Source of the DNA: Liolophura sinensis | Lineage: Eukaryota; Mollusca; Polyplacophora; Chitonida; Chitonidae | Reading direction: 5' to 3' | DNA: 64,000 nt | NCBI RefSeq assembly: GCF_032854445.1 | Contig: NC_088300.1 | Span: 33,401,608-33,465,607 of the forward strand | In this document: positions 25,250-37,859 of the stretch, one piece after another | Layout: every line of letters begins with the position of its first letter | Numbering within the stretch: position 1 is the first letter of the stretch | Notes under the pieces: model-generated | The model's database searches: none | What the model was told of the DNA's origin: nothing | What the model saw: only the letters and a program-made list of their open reading frames with translations | Translations under genes and position numbers: made by a program

Positions 25250-28240
25250 CAGAGGAATAGAGGAGTTTCTAGTTATACCTCTTTTATCGCTAAAGTTAAA
25301 CAGTTTGTGATCTGTCAAAAATGTCAAATTTTATTCATCGTGTTTACTATAAGATAGGCGTCTGAAAATAGTCTCAGAAAACGTTATTTAGGGCACAGTA
25401 ATGATGGAAAATATTTCAGGAGCTGAACATTTGTGAACTTGAGAAGTTTTGAAAGAAAAAAAGTATAGTTAAATCAATGTTAACAAGGGTTGCTTAACAA
25501 TTTCCACTCGTCACATTCTACAGTAAGACTACTTTACCTTTAACCACAAGAACTCCCCTATACCTCTTAACAACTTTCGGGTTTACAACCTAGCTGGTCT
25601 TTACTATACCTCTGGTTATATAACTAACCCTTGACTAATGAGGGCTGTGGGTAGCTGGTTTGGATGCAGTATTAGTCTGAAACTCTCTGTGGATGCTGTT
25701 TTCCGTTGTCAGATACTATCAGAATGTCATTCATTTGAGCAGAACATACCTTTGTTCTCTTTCCAACATCGTTGATAACTGTTGACTGCTTCTCTTTGCA
25801 TGGTTACGTTCTATTTTCATACTTTACATACTTAGTTCTTTGGTGTTTTATGTTATACTCGTTGACCTGGAACGTCCTTACTGGTTGACGGCTGGAATAC
25901 GAATGGCTGATTCGACGCATAGATTCGTAACCCTTAAATTTGATCACCAGCTTTCACGCTCGTGAGACACTCATGAATACTGTGTGACACACCAATAAAA
26001 TAAAACAAAAATCATTGCTGGCTGTAATGTTTTATTTAAAAGCGCTTTATCAACGGTACGTTAAATTATCTTATTTGTGATTTTGAAAGTCTTTTTAAAA
26101 TTACATCAACCATAATCTGTTTTGTGATTCATCCATGTATATACATATTCCAATCAGTTTCTGTGGAGAAAGTTTCCGGAAAATTTGCTACTAGAAGTCG
26201 ACGAATAGCATAGATGATTTGGAGTTTTCTTCTAGACACACTGGCCACTTAATATATGTACATCGATCAATACTATAGCGACATTTGACTTTACTTTACT
26301 TATTTTTTTTTCTCAGCATTTATCTCAAACTACAGATTTACAGATTAGATTTTTTGCACACAAGTGATTACTTTGGCCAGTTTGACATTTGTCGTTTGTT
26401 TATTTCAGGAAACCCTACGTAAGCACCCATTCATCTTAAATATGAGTGCCTCATAACAAAATGAATGGCAAAAGAAATTCGAATTGAAAGAAGATAGTTA
26501 GCAGTCTTGTTAATCATGTGCGTGTTGGATAGTGCAGATTGAAAATGTTATCCCAGGCACTCAAACTATTCAAATGACTGAATTGTCGATACTAGACGAT
26601 GACGCACTGGGCGTGTCTAAAAGGATCTTGGTACCAGTTTGTCCAATTATAGACCTCTCCATTATCTGTTGGTGAAATTCTGACTTTGGCTGCCTGGCTG
26701 GGCTAGTTCGCACCAACTTACGGGTGAGTGCGCCATGAACTGATCAACCGCGTTCTAAACCTTCGCGTGCCTTAAAGGTTATGAACTGGGCTTATCTCCC
26801 TTTATCTCACTAATATGGCGGTCTAACTTTATCAGTCAATCAGCACTATGATAATGTGTTAATGCACTGTTTTGTGGAAGAAATTCGTCTTAATCAATTG
26901 ATGACCCTGAAGCTTTGACTACCATGTCATTCAGACCTCGTACATATACCCCGTGTTCCCAATAACTAATATAACCTGCTTGAAAGAATACAAACAGGTA
27001 GACGCAAAGAGCCCTTGATAGAAAGCTTCCTCATACATTCAAATTAAAATCTAATTTTAACGTTGAACTGATGGCTTAGTATATTAGCCATGGTTTGGGG
27101 AGTACGGTAGCGGACAGACTAAGAGTCGAGTAAGATTTGCTGGAGAGCCTTTTGCAAATAAAACGTCTCAGTGATAAATTATATTATCTCAAGTGCTGGG
27201 TCGACAACCTTGAAATAGTAGACATAAACGGAATTGGCTTTCATACTCGACCTACTAATGTAATGATCTAACATCTAACATAACATAAGATGTTTCCTGC
27301 TTTGAGATTATCACTTATTTACTCATAAGCTTTTGTAGTCACTGAGATTCACGACGCATTGTGTGAGGTGAAACCAAAACCAAAAAAAAAACGTTCGTCT
27401 TAAAAGGTCCGTTACAGATGTGTATCGTTAATGTGCAAAGAAAATCGGCGTTTGGGGTATAGTAAATCACTAATCATATCAATTTTTCGAATACTTAGAA
27501 ATACTTAGAAAGCAATTTTCAACACCTCTTGATTTTAAGAGCAAAATAATTATAGATATCGTACAGCAGATATCTTAATGAGAGCCTATAAATCTGTGGA
27601 TTAGAATCGCATTGGGCTTTGAGTTGAAATTTAAAATTACTTATATAAAGAGTGGTAAATTTATTTGATAAAATTCCTGTTTATGTGCCCATTATGGCAA
27701 ATGCACGGCTAGTAAGGTTAGACAGGAAGCAAATTAAGTGCAGTTTTATTCTTCACTTGATGAATTTTTCCCTCACATCCAAGCTAACCTAAAGGGAATA
27801 GAAAATTAGATCGTCGGAATAAATGATCGTTTAGCGTCAAGTTTGGTCTCTAAAACGTCATGTTATTTGAGGAGTAGAAAAAATTACAATCGTGAACCTT
27901 TGATAAAAAGTGAGGGCAAAGCTGACACTGTATCCTAATGACCTTTCAATAACTGTTTTTTTATCTTCCCCCAAGTGGTCTATTTTACTGTATTTTGCGG
28001 CATAGATTTTGTTTTTACCTCTATCTGCAAAGAGGGGTCGTTTCTGAAGATGCTATAGGGCCGTAAATACTGCTGCGTTTCTTGTTCGACATCAGTGCGC
28101 TCCCTACGTTAAGTACTTATTAATAAGTAATACGTATTAAATTACATTTATTCATTTATTTGCGTGTTGCCTAACGCCGTCATAAATTTTTTTTTACTTA
28201 AACAACAGCGGTCAGTTTTATGAGTGCAGGATGCCGTAGT
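25250..28240. other. AT-rich region without recognisable gene
   Basis: I see no conserved protein, RNA gene or tandem repeat. All frames are short. It lies between family B copies 3 and 4. Confidence 0.5.
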
Positions 28241-28254
28241 GCATGGCGTTAACC

Positions 28255-28550
28255 ACCGATGACCAGTGTGGGGAACTGGAGAACTCTCCAATGTACGCGT
28301 GACCATTTGCCAGGTACCACACTGGTATCAGTGTCCTGGTTTTACTATCTGTACTGTAGCCTTTTATACTGTATTCTAGACCCGTGACATCACTGCATAT
28401 TTTGTCACTAATTTTTTCCTTGAACCATGATGTTTGTGGCTGGGTACTTTGTTATTTAATTGAGGTAATTTGACAGGTGGCAGGAATTCATGGGTTTGCC
28501 AGCTATCACACTGTCATCGTTGCCTTAATTTTACTCTTTATACAAGGCAA
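28255..28550 (+). repeat. Two copies of the CCGGTTACGTG dispersed repeat family
   Basis: 28255-28380 has ACGCGTGACCATTTGCCAGG and TCCTGGTTTTACTATCTGTA. 28475-28550 has GCCAGCTATCACACTGTCAT. Both match blocks at 37420, 40920, 44768 and, inverted, 12045 and 12450. Confidence 0.7.
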
Positions 28551-30500
28551 ATGCTCCCATTCCAATTCCACTGAACCCCTCTTGATTTTGAACTCTATGT
28601 CCGCCGATAGAATTGAGCTCACTTCTCGAGTAATATACTAGTACTCTGTATTTTCTCTGTCCTGTGTATACTGTATCTTTATATCCAATGCTTTTTGTTT
28701 TGAATTTTTGTAGGATTGTATATGGAACGGTTAACCATAATATCAATACACAACATGCATACTAATGGATTTACTAACCTATCAATATTCTCAATCATTT
28801 AATCTTGTAAATATGGACTGAGCGTCCAAAACCTCTTCCATTCTGCTTTACAATTATGTCTAATTCCACTTAACCCTACCCTTGACTAGGAGTTTTATAT
28901 TCATCGCGTCGAGTTAGATCGCTAGGTTGGCTACATGTATAGTTGCAATAAAGAGATACATATTTTGATCATCGACAACTCATAAACTAATATGGTACAC
29001 GATTTGGATATGGATTTCATCCATTCACCTAGAAATTCCTTTATTAGTTCTTCATTGGTTTTCGAACAAGATACTGGGTCCTTGTTGCCTTGACACCTGT
29101 TCCTGTTGTGTTTCTCAGAAAAGTCTGACTAACATTACCATGAGGAATTCAACCAAATTTAGTCTATGGAGTAATCAGGTCTTTGCAGACAAACACAGAA
29201 AGACAATGCGAGAAACCATTAGCCCATAAACTATACACCCAGTGTTTCGCGGAACGTCAGCCTGCCGGATAGGTTGCTGTATTATCCATGTCATTTAAAT
29301 CCTGGGTGCCCAGAAGCCACAAACCAGCAGATGTCGCTATAGGTCAAGGATTCGAAGTGGTTCGGAATAAAAGCCTTATACAACTTAGCCAGCGAGAATT
29401 TATGAACCATTCAACAGTCATAGCCAAAGGACCACTAATGTTATCAGCACTGGAATTTATGTAGTTAGTTGGGTGTTCTTGTTTTTGTTTTGTTTTTTGA
29501 TCTTTTTAAGGGTTCGTTCACATCCGTTGTCTCTTCATGTCATGACAAACAACGGTCGGTTGAGACTGTCAGGCAAACTCAAGAGTTTAAAGCAATTACA
29601 TGATAATATAACCAAGAATACCACCTGGATTAAGTTAATTAGTTTGGCATGTGGCTTTCCTGGCGTTTCCTAAATCATTAATTTACGACCATCCCCTTCG
29701 AGTCTATGACAGACGACAACAAGGTGGTACAGTCAACCCACTCTCCCTCTTACACACGCAATTCAGGGCAATTAAATTATGATATAATTATCAGCGCCAG
29801 GGACATCGACTTGCACCAGTTATGCTCACTCAACTGACGGACAGACCTTTTAGACAGGCTTCAGGAAGTTACTTAATGTGAACAATACAAAGGACATATT
29901 AGGGGATCAAAATCATAAATCAGAACGTCTGACCTTCATAGAACAGGGCTGGGTTGTGGACTGTGTTGTCAACATGCGCATGTCAAAAATGTTTTTAGAC
30001 GAGACAAGAATATTGATCATGAATAGGCCAATCCATTGTAATACTGAGATATCTGAGCTAATGAGCAATCTAATCTGATACATGAAGTCTAACATCATCG
30101 AGTTCAAGCAGTTTCACCTTTTATCTCCCTTAGACAAGTTCAGGCTATGTCTTGGCTAAGCTGAATTTTAGGTATGGTACATTTATTCAAAAGTGACCAA
30201 GGCTGTGAGAAGGAAATTTTATTTCCACTGTTAGCCAATCAGCCAATTCCCTTTAATGGAAATGATGTTAGGCCTAATATTGATGAACAATGTTAAGACT
30301 ACGTTTTGCATGTTACAAGGTAAAATATCAATAGAAGTGTAGAGCATGACAGACCGTTAGCATAGAGTAGCTAGCATTTGTTTTATATGCTGTAAAGGAT
30401 ACTGGCACAAATGTCGGAATTGGGATACATTTGTGCATTATACATATGTGACGTTGATGATCTAAACTTGCTAAAGTCAAAGTAAATACAAATACGCTAA
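28551..30500. other. Region without recognisable gene
   Basis: Frames up to 71 codons on either strand lack family resemblance. One frame at 29513-29672 follows a pyrimidine-rich acceptor-like stretch (GATCTTTTTAAG) but nothing else supports an exon. Confidence 0.45.
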
Positions 30501-30670
30501 AGCTGGCTTCTTCTCCGGCCGTAAGTGGGAAGGTCTGGCAGCAAATCTGCGGATGGTCGTGGGTTTCCCCTCAGGCTTTGCCCGGCTTTTTCCCACCCTA
30601 ATGCTGGCCGCCGTCGTATAAGTGAAATATTCTTAACTAAAACACCAATAAAATAAAATAAATAAATAAG
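30501..30670 (+). repeat. tRNA-derived SINE, head missing
   Basis: It contains GCTTCTTCTCCGGCCGTAAG, TGCGGATGGTCGTGGGTTTC, CCGCCGTCGTATAAGTGAAA and an ATAAAATAAATAAATAAG tail. This is the body and tail of the fuller copy at 34718-34978. The 3' end resembles mollusc SINEs such as the V-SINE type. The exact family is not verified. Confidence 0.9.
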
Positions 30671-30789
30671 TAACCAAATAAATACAAATAATTGACCTAT
30701 ACTATACAGAGCAGGTCGTTTTCAGCTAAGATTACGTTACAGATTACATAACTCCAAGATTATGGTTGGGCAAGTCGATTGGGAGTACT

Positions 30790-31290
30790 GGGAAGAAAGA
30801 GAACGGTAATTAAATAAAATTTATTATATCTACGGGAAGGTTACCATGTCAATCTGACTGGCATTTATACAGAAGCACTCGGATACAAATCAATATTCAT
30901 AGAAATGTCTGGAACTTCTCGGTCTGGATCTCCGTGCTTTTTAGCGTCTAGATGCCAAATCATTTTCTTCACGGTTTTATAGCGATTCGTTTCTTTTCTT
31001 GCGAAATGCATTCTTTTTGAGTAAGTGGTTTAATATCTGAACTCTGGGGAACAAAGATGGAAATTGTTAGGTTGTTCCCCGCTTGCACAGGCACAGAATT
31101 GAATAACTAGTCCCTTGGGAGACGTGAACGCAGCTACAAGGGATCACAGAAATTTCCTCTTTCCCCCGGCTTACTTCTATGTTTAACGCTTTCGTCTTGA
31201 ATTATGCAGGCAATCTATAATATCTATCAAATTGAGAAAACCTGAAAACGCCCACGGGGGACATTTCACCGTGAGTAGAGAATGTTTCCC
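30790..31290 (+). repeat. Segmental duplicate family B, copy 4
   Basis: It shares CACAGAATTGAATAACTAG, AACGCTTTCGTCTTGAATTA and ATCTATCAAATTGAGAAAAC with copy 5 (36690-37130), and more weakly with copies 1-3. It also carries the palindrome-like site TGTCAATCTGACTGGCA at 30847-30863. Confidence 0.75.
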
Positions 31291-32269
31291 TTGGGATGTT
31301 TCCTGAGGACAGTTGGTCGGTCAGTTTGATCTTTGATTGCTTATATCGAACTTTGACGGGTTTTTTTGCTCATATTTAATATCTTGTCATGTAATGGTCT
31401 TGAATTTATAGACAATAGTATTACTCGTTTAATGTAAAGCGTCATTAGTACTTGGTTCTACAAAATTAACTTATAAGTGGAAGGCTGTTATGAAATGAGT
31501 ATCAACATAGCTGGAGCGAAAATGATACTAGTATTTATAGGTTATTAGATAAATACGCTAAATGAGGACTATTTACATATTTCTAATTATGAAATCAAAG
31601 TACAAACGCAAAAAAAAAGAAACCACATCAGTCGGTATTCGATCAATAACATATTTATTATACACCAAACATTAAACAGTTGAACTGGGAAGCGAAATTC
31701 GGTAAACTTTAATCGCCATCCGACACAAAAAGGTAAGGCTCCTTCATTTCTTTACATATCCTTGAGTCGTTCACAAAAATATTACACGAGTTTCACAGTC
31801 CTAAATTTTGGTGCCGTGAAAAAAATAATGAAACGCTCGGCTAGAGATCACTTCCTGTACAATGATCAAGATTTATATGGAAATTATACGTCCGTTTTGG
31901 GACTACTGACATAAATTTCACCTTTGTACTGAGGAAAACAATGGCAAAGGTTACATAAAGAGAGGAAGCGCTTGACACTATAAAATATGCTACATAAGGA
32001 CATCAGCCATCAATGACAACAGCATCTGTCGATGGGATATGAGATAAGCGTTATAAGGCTAAACATTGAAACACTGGCCCGATCTCAGTGGCCTATTTCA
32101 GTTTATCTGTGCAATTATATGACTATTGCTTGACCAGTCATCTAGCAGTGGATTTGCTGTCATCATACAGAAAAAGGCAGTACATACCAGGACGTTAGGA
32201 GAACGCTACACGGTTAGAGTGACAAATGCACTTGAAATGAGACCCTGAGCGGAACCAATAATCAGGGGA

Positions 32270-34140
32270 CCGGTGGACGCTTTAAACATTCAGTTGTCAT
32301 TTATTTAATTCGCATGTGGAGATAACAATTTCCGGCTATAGGCAGTGATCCACGTGAACTGGGTGACGTGTGTATCGTATCTCGCTAGGTATCTAGGTGA
32401 TGCCGCGACCGACCAGCCGGATTTTGTGAAACTTCTCCATTAATCAGATAAGTGTTCCAGGCTTGAAGACTCGCTTACATAGCTTCACCAAATCTGGCCA
32501 TTGTTCCGCCGTTATTTGTCTGGAAAAGACATGATCAGACGCCAGATTAGAGAAGATACCAAACCTATTTACAGGCTTGCGACGACTGCGACAGTGTCGT
32601 CTCCTACTGATGAGCAAACCTTTGAGTAACCGTGCTTAACGGCACAGATTACCTCTCCACACCATAACTGTCACGATGTCTTCCTTAATTTGAAGTGGAC
32701 TTACCTCCGGTACAAAAGCCGTCATAAGTCACCATCAACGTGCATGTTTTTTCCGGTGTTCCTGCATGGGCTAACTATACGTGAAAAATTAAAGAAACGT
32801 TTGTCTTTTTCTCTTTTTTTACGAATATGTTACTTTTTTGAAAAATGTCTCGAATTATTTAACCTAGGATGAAGCGTGAATGGTGTAGCTATGTACTAAA
32901 CAAATAGTACCAGATCGGACAAGTGAGTTTTAATTTGGATGTTTTATCTTAGAGCCATATGGAATAATGGTTACATTGCTGTCATTGTAAACTTTAGATA
33001 AACATCTATGATATGAAACGCGCCACCACCAGCAAGAAAATCCATGTTTCTTTGGGCTGTCTACCTTCTTATTAGTTATGATATGTGCCTGTATATTTTT
33101 GAGGTTCTTGAAAATGGGAAAAGAAAAGTACTGAAAAGAAAAGTACTGATATCACATTGTAGATTATGACGCGTTTCGCCAGAATCATTATATGTGATAC
33201 ATGGAACTGTCGTGCGGAAATAATACGGTGTCCTGCGGTAGTAGTTTGGTGCCCGGGTATCCACGGGTGTCCGCCATTCATAAATCTATCTGCCGTTATA
33301 CAATTCTTCTGAATAGCGTCGATTTTGAGCAATAATATATTGAAAAAAAAAACATGAAATGCATTTGGTGTGTTTTGATATGTACACTGTATGTATATAT
33401 TCAGTTCTAGACAGGCCTTTGAAGACAGTCTAGCTGTCGGATATTCAAAAGTTTTCCTATGTATAACTTAATATTGCAGAGGCTCTTTTGACACAATTCA
33501 GTTCTCGTAAAGAAGAAACACGTGTCTATCTGATTGTAATATATTTTTTTTGAATTCATATTTATCATGATATATCTAAAGAAAAATATAAATATCTGAC
33601 TATGATGGTGTTTGTAAGGATGAACTTTCAATCTATCTCTGCCGGCCAACACTGACTGTTTGGCAGCCAAAGATTTAGAACACAGAGACAGTTTGCACAA
33701 ATACACTTTGTGCCCATAGTACTGACTGACCAGCGCATCACAGACACCGAATAAATCAGGAAAAAATAGATATCGTTTATCAAAAATGGGAGAAATTGTC
33801 TCCATGTTCGTCCAGATAAAACTGTTAAGGTTGTTGCACTCAATAGATGTAACGGTTAAGCGAACGGAAAAGGCGATGTAGCCATAAAAAAGTTTGATAA
33901 GACGTGAGAATTGAAAAATTGCTCACACTGAGGTCTCAGAAGGTGACTGTCTTTGACTATTTGCTGGCAAAATACGAATATTTAAAACCGAGGCGTCAGA
34001 TGAAAATTAAGTTAGTAGCAGTAAAAAAAAAATTACTAGTCAGAGGTAAGAAATCGGGAAAACGAGGAAGGGTCACTCGAAACTGTGACACAGTGGTTAT
34101 TTGGGGAAACGTTCACGTGAAATTATGGAGACTTTAATAC
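32270..34140 (+). repeat. Segmental duplicate family C, copy 1
   Basis: Homologous in order to 37860-39400. The left part is non-coding (TGTCATTTATTTAATTCGCA, GGTGATGCCGCGACCGACCA, TTCCGCCGTTATTTGTCTGG). The right part holds the coding-like segment described separately. Copies 4 and 5 of family B lie directly upstream of C copies 1 and 2, so B and C probably form one ~6-kb repeating unit. Confidence 0.75.
33692..34138 (+). pseudogene. Family C coding-like segment, copy 1 (unrecognised protein)
   Basis: Two plus-strand frames carry the signal. The first (about 33733-33867) includes KSGKNRYRLSKMGEIV, then QIKLLRLLHSIDV and VKRTEK. The second (33904-34137, 77 codons) includes KVTVFDYLLAKYEYL and the tail LLVRGKKSGKRGRVTRNC then DTVVIWGNVHVKLWRL. 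Copy 2 has the same residues in the same phases (IKLLRVFHTI, VAAKR; FDYLLK; LLVGRNK...VVIYSN) and stops at the same place. By hand, differences in the first block fall twice as often at third codon positions (about 16 against 8 and 8), which indicates past selection on that frame. In the tail, changes are not concentrated at third positions. The two frames are out of phase, so this is a spliced gene or a relic. The KVTVF-type strand recalls the end of an FGF core, but the likeness is weak. Confidence 0.4.
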
Positions 34141-34717
34141 GATCAAATATAAAAGATCGCTGGTATCGATCTTAAACGTCAAATTAAAATATTGATTGAT
34201 CAGAAGATTGACCTTCAATGCTGGGTCGTATTTGGGAATCGAAGCAATACAGTCGTTATCAAGTAGATATCAAAGGAATACAGTCGTTTTCTAATCTCCC
34301 CTTGCCATCATGACATGAGCACGTGGTACTTTCCGACGAGGATTGGTCCCAAAAGGTCAGTTTTGACTTAAATTCAATTACAAATCCTGATTTAGTGACA
34401 TGGTTCTTGGAAATAAGGTTGTGAGAGGGCAATAAGTACTAACGTTGTGTTAATTTGTCTGAAATTTTTTGAGCACAACGAATCGACCTTTTGTGTCTTT
34501 CCTATCCTCTAAACCATTGCCATTTGTGACATATGTCATAGTGCGGAAGGACTAGTGGCATAAAGCGAAACTCATGCATAAGTCCACATGAGAATGACGT
34601 GGATTTCATCTTGTACTAAGAGCCCCAGGAACAATGAAAGCAAGTAAATGTTGAAAATGTCATGCTCATGAATGGATTTACTACTCATATGTAGTAGGGA
34701 TTATATCAGTAACTTAT

Positions 34718-34978
34718 TTCTTTATTTGATTGGTGTTTTACGTCGTACTCAAGAATATTTCACCTATACGACGGCGGACAGCATTATAGTGGGTGGAAAC
34801 AGGGCAGAGCCCGGGGGAAACCCACGACCATCCGCAGGTAGCTGATAGACCTTCCTACGTACGGCCGGAGAGGAAGCCAGTATGAGCTGGACTTGAACTC
34901 ACAGCGACCGCATTGGTGGGAGACTCCTGGGTCATTACGCAGCGCTATCGCGCTAACCAACTGAGCCACGGAGGCCCC
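34718..34978 (-). repeat. Near full-length tRNA-derived SINE
   Basis: On the minus strand it begins GGGGCCTCCGTGGCTCAGTT with box A (TGGCTCAGTTGG) and box B (GAGTTCAAGTCC) of a polymerase III promoter. A body follows (CTGCGGATGGTCGTGGGTTT, CCCGGGCTCTGCCC), then the tail (GTCGTATAGGTGAAATATTC, TTGAGTACGACGTAAAACAC, CAATCAAATAAAG). It is the best preser­ved copy in the window and the reference for all the fragments. It resembles mollusc V-SINE-type elements (RUDI is one name reported). The family was not verified. Confidence 0.93.
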
Positions 34979-35006
34979 TCTATATTAGTTACATGGTTTT
35001 ATTCAG

Positions 35007-35093
35007 GGATATGATGCGCAAATATATGGTGTCAATAATCCTCATGTTGGTCAAGGCTGACAAGGATTATTGACACCTTTTATTTGCGTATCC
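35007..35093. repeat. Inverted repeat / hairpin
   Basis: GGTGTCAATAATCCT (35028-35042) and AGGATTATTGACACC (35063-35077) are perfect complements. Pairing continues imperfectly outward through GCAAAT/ATTTGC to about 30 bp per arm, around a ~20-base loop. It may be a minimal fold-back element or a structured RNA. Confidence 0.85.
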
Positions 35094-35384
35094 TAACGGA
35101 GGGAGATAACCTAGTCAGCAGACACATTGTACGTCGTCTGCGGGATTCGAGAATATATCTGCACCCCACGTGACCGTTGTTGTTCAGAAAAGCAGAGTGT
35201 TTTGTCTTATGCGGAATAAAGAGACAAACAGGTTAATTACTTGGCCACCGCCGGTTGTTAAGATTCACTAAAGCGCAAGGGAATCGAAGCAATATCTCGG
35301 ACAAGACGGGCGATATGTATAGGAGTGTATATGGGAACATGCAACTCTACCAGAGTTTGCTCTTGTCATGACACTTAGGTATTT

Positions 35385-35760
35385 GAGTCTATGTTGTCGT
35401 TGAACCTAGATGTTGAATCTTTGTTGTCATGGAACCTAGATGTTGCTTTGCTCTTGTTATTGCACTTATATGCGGCGTCGCTCTTGTCATGGTACCTAGA
35501 TGCAATGTCTCACTTGTCATGGTACATGCAAGTCGTGTCTCCCTTGTCATGACACCAAGATGTTGAGCTCGTCTAGTCATCACACCTAGATGTTGCGTTT
35601 ATCTTGTCATGACACCTAGATATTGTGTCGTTTATGTCACCTACAGGTTTAGGTTCTTATGTTGAGTCCTTGTTGTCAGGATTTCTAGATGGTGTGTCCC
35701 TCTTGTCATAGCGTCTACATGTTATGACTACATGTTCTACTGTTTTTATGACACCTGCTT
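35385..35760 (+). repeat. Degenerate ~30-33-bp minisatellite
   Basis: About eleven units built on TTGTCATGACACCTAGATGT plus a short TGTGTC-type segment, with strong divergence between units. It yields a minus-strand repeat-protein artefact (LGTMTR-type) at 35389-35583. Confidence 0.85.
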
Positions 35761-36689
35761 TCTCAGCAAAGGCGAAAATTCTGTGGAATTATCTAAGGTT
35801 CACAGACAGAAGTAAAAAAAATGCCTACTCCTCAGAACTAGTTTTCACCAAAGCTGAGTGACAGACTGTTGCCGTCAGTGCAACTCACAATCGCCCAACT
35901 TGGCGGTAAAATATTATAGTCTACCAATAGTGAAACCGGACCAAGTTCTCCACAGGTACAATCATAATTCGGTGGATGTCCAATTCATGCCGGAAGAACC
36001 AGACGGGAGCGCATTTTCCCGGATCTAATACAACTGCGGTAGCCTATCTTTCAAACTACTTGTTGTAAAACTGTTTTAGTTATATTATTTTCAGAATGCT
36101 AATTAAGAGGTGTACATGTAGGGGTAATTACGGATTAAATCACACGATAGCTTACGGAATAGCACACTTGGGGTAGGTCTAATACATGAATTTGGCTATG
36201 TTTGGCTTGGCTTTTCAATACAAAGTCCCGACAGGTATTCACGGCATGACGTCACCCCACAAGGGCTCCGCGATCGACAAGACAGACAGAAGATCCAACT
36301 TTAATGAGTTTCTTTTAAATGGAACTGCTTAACATAATGTTTTTATTTTGCAGTTTACATACTAACATAGCATAAATATTGTGTTCAGGGAACATTTCGT
36401 GGGAAAATAAAGTCGTTGGGGATCTCCTTTAAACGTTTCAAGCCTGTTTATATCCCTATCCGCACAAGCCAAGGTGAAGGGAATGTCAATGGAAACAAAA
36501 ACAATACATGCAATGTAAAGAGAAGATCATTTTCCTTTAAGCCCGTGTTATAGTACACATGATTCCAGAGAAATAGTGGAAACAAGTCGTTTTGGGAGAT
36601 ATAAGTCTTAAAACGCGTGAAAATCAGAAAGTAGTTATTAAGTTTTTTCCGTCCCCAACGACTTGCGATGCACGGGATGTAGTTTATAC

Positions 36690-37130
36690 TTGATATTGTC
36701 AGTTTGACTGACATTTATTCAGATGTATTGCCATACAAATCAATTTTCAAAGAAATGTTCATGTCTGGCCAAAGCGATGAGCATTCTGTGTTTGTAGATT
36801 GCTAAAAATTAATTTTCCCCCGATATAATAAAGCTTCGGTTCAGTTCTTGTAAAAAGCATTCTTTGTGAGTAAGTAGTTTATTATCTGGTCTCTGGAAGA
36901 TGAAAACTGTAGGTCTATTTCCCCCTTACAATGTCACACAATTGAATAACTTTGGGGGACGTGAACGTGTCAACCATGGACTAGAGAAATTTCATCTAGT
37001 TCACCGCTCATTTCTATAGTTTTAAAGCTCTGGTCTTGAAATTAGCGCGCAATCAATAATATCTATCAAACTGAGAAAACACGAACTTCTGGGTAGATAT
37101 TATCGAGTGCAGAGATAATGTTTCCCTTGA
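36690..37130 (+). repeat. Segmental duplicate family B, copy 5
   Basis: It matches copy 4 closely (TCACACAATTGAATAACTTT, AAGCTCTGGTCTTGAAATTA, ATCTATCAAACTGAGAAAAC). It carries the exact site TGTCAGTTTGACTGACA at 36697-36713. Confidence 0.75.
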
Positions 37131-37419
37131 GAAGGTTTCGTTGGGACGTTTGTTTGGCCAGATACTAGACCCTGGATGGCTTAGATCCTTCTTTATCCCT
37201 CTGTCTCGCTTTGTATCTCTAGGTTTGTCACCTTTATTGAATGTAAGTTGTTAATCGTAGACTAGCGCGTTACTGGTTTAGTGCCAAATGTCACTGGTGT
37301 TTGACCTTGCAATATCATAATAATGGAAAACTACTAAGAAATTACGCATTTACATGAACAAATTTATTCATTTACATGTAAATTAAGAGTTAGAATAAAA
37401 CCTCGATTGAGGTAAGCTG

Positions 37420-37515
37420 ACAAGAGGTCGTGTTTCACCGGTTACGTGTGACTATTTGCCAGCTATCACACTGTCGTCGCTGTCCTGGTTTTACTCTCTA
37501 TGCTGTACGTCTTTA
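37420..37515 (+). repeat. CCGGTTACGTG dispersed repeat, clear copy
   Basis: Contains TTTCACCGGTTACGTGTGAC, TTTGCCAGCTATCACACTGT and TTACTCTCTATGCTGTACGT. It serves as a reference for the family copies at 12045(-), 12450(-), 28255, 28475, 40920 and 44768. Confidence 0.8.
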
Positions 37516-37596
37516 ATTACATTAGAATGAACATTTCCTTTAAGGACAGGGCGACCGAGAGGTAAACCAGTACAATTTTATCCATAGACTTTATTA

Positions 37597-37613
37597 CCCC
37601 CCCCCCCCCCCCC
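37597..37613 (+). repeat. Poly(C) tract
   Basis: A run of 17 C bases. Confidence 0.95.
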
Positions 37614-37859
37614 GCCCAGCAAAGAGATTGATCATGGGATTTCTTGAAATCACAATCTTACGAAGGTGTACTCTAACAAACTTCACCTAATATTTATTTG
37701 TACCCATTTATATGTGAGTTGATTTCTTTTGTCGAGCAAATAAGTCATTATCTGTTTTGTCTTTGAGGGTTGCCCGGTAACCTTTTCTGTCAAATCAAGC
37801 AAATATACAAGGACATCTGTACCGCCGGTATAGTACACGTAGGACTGTCTGTACCGGAT

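Noticed and set aside
34718-34978. Functional tRNA gene on the minus strand
   Set aside because: Boxes A and B are present but too far apart and without a cloverleaf; this is a SINE head.
35389-35583. Repetitive minus-strand protein of LGTMTR-type units
   Set aside because: It is a translation of the ~30-bp minisatellite, and neighbouring units break the frame.
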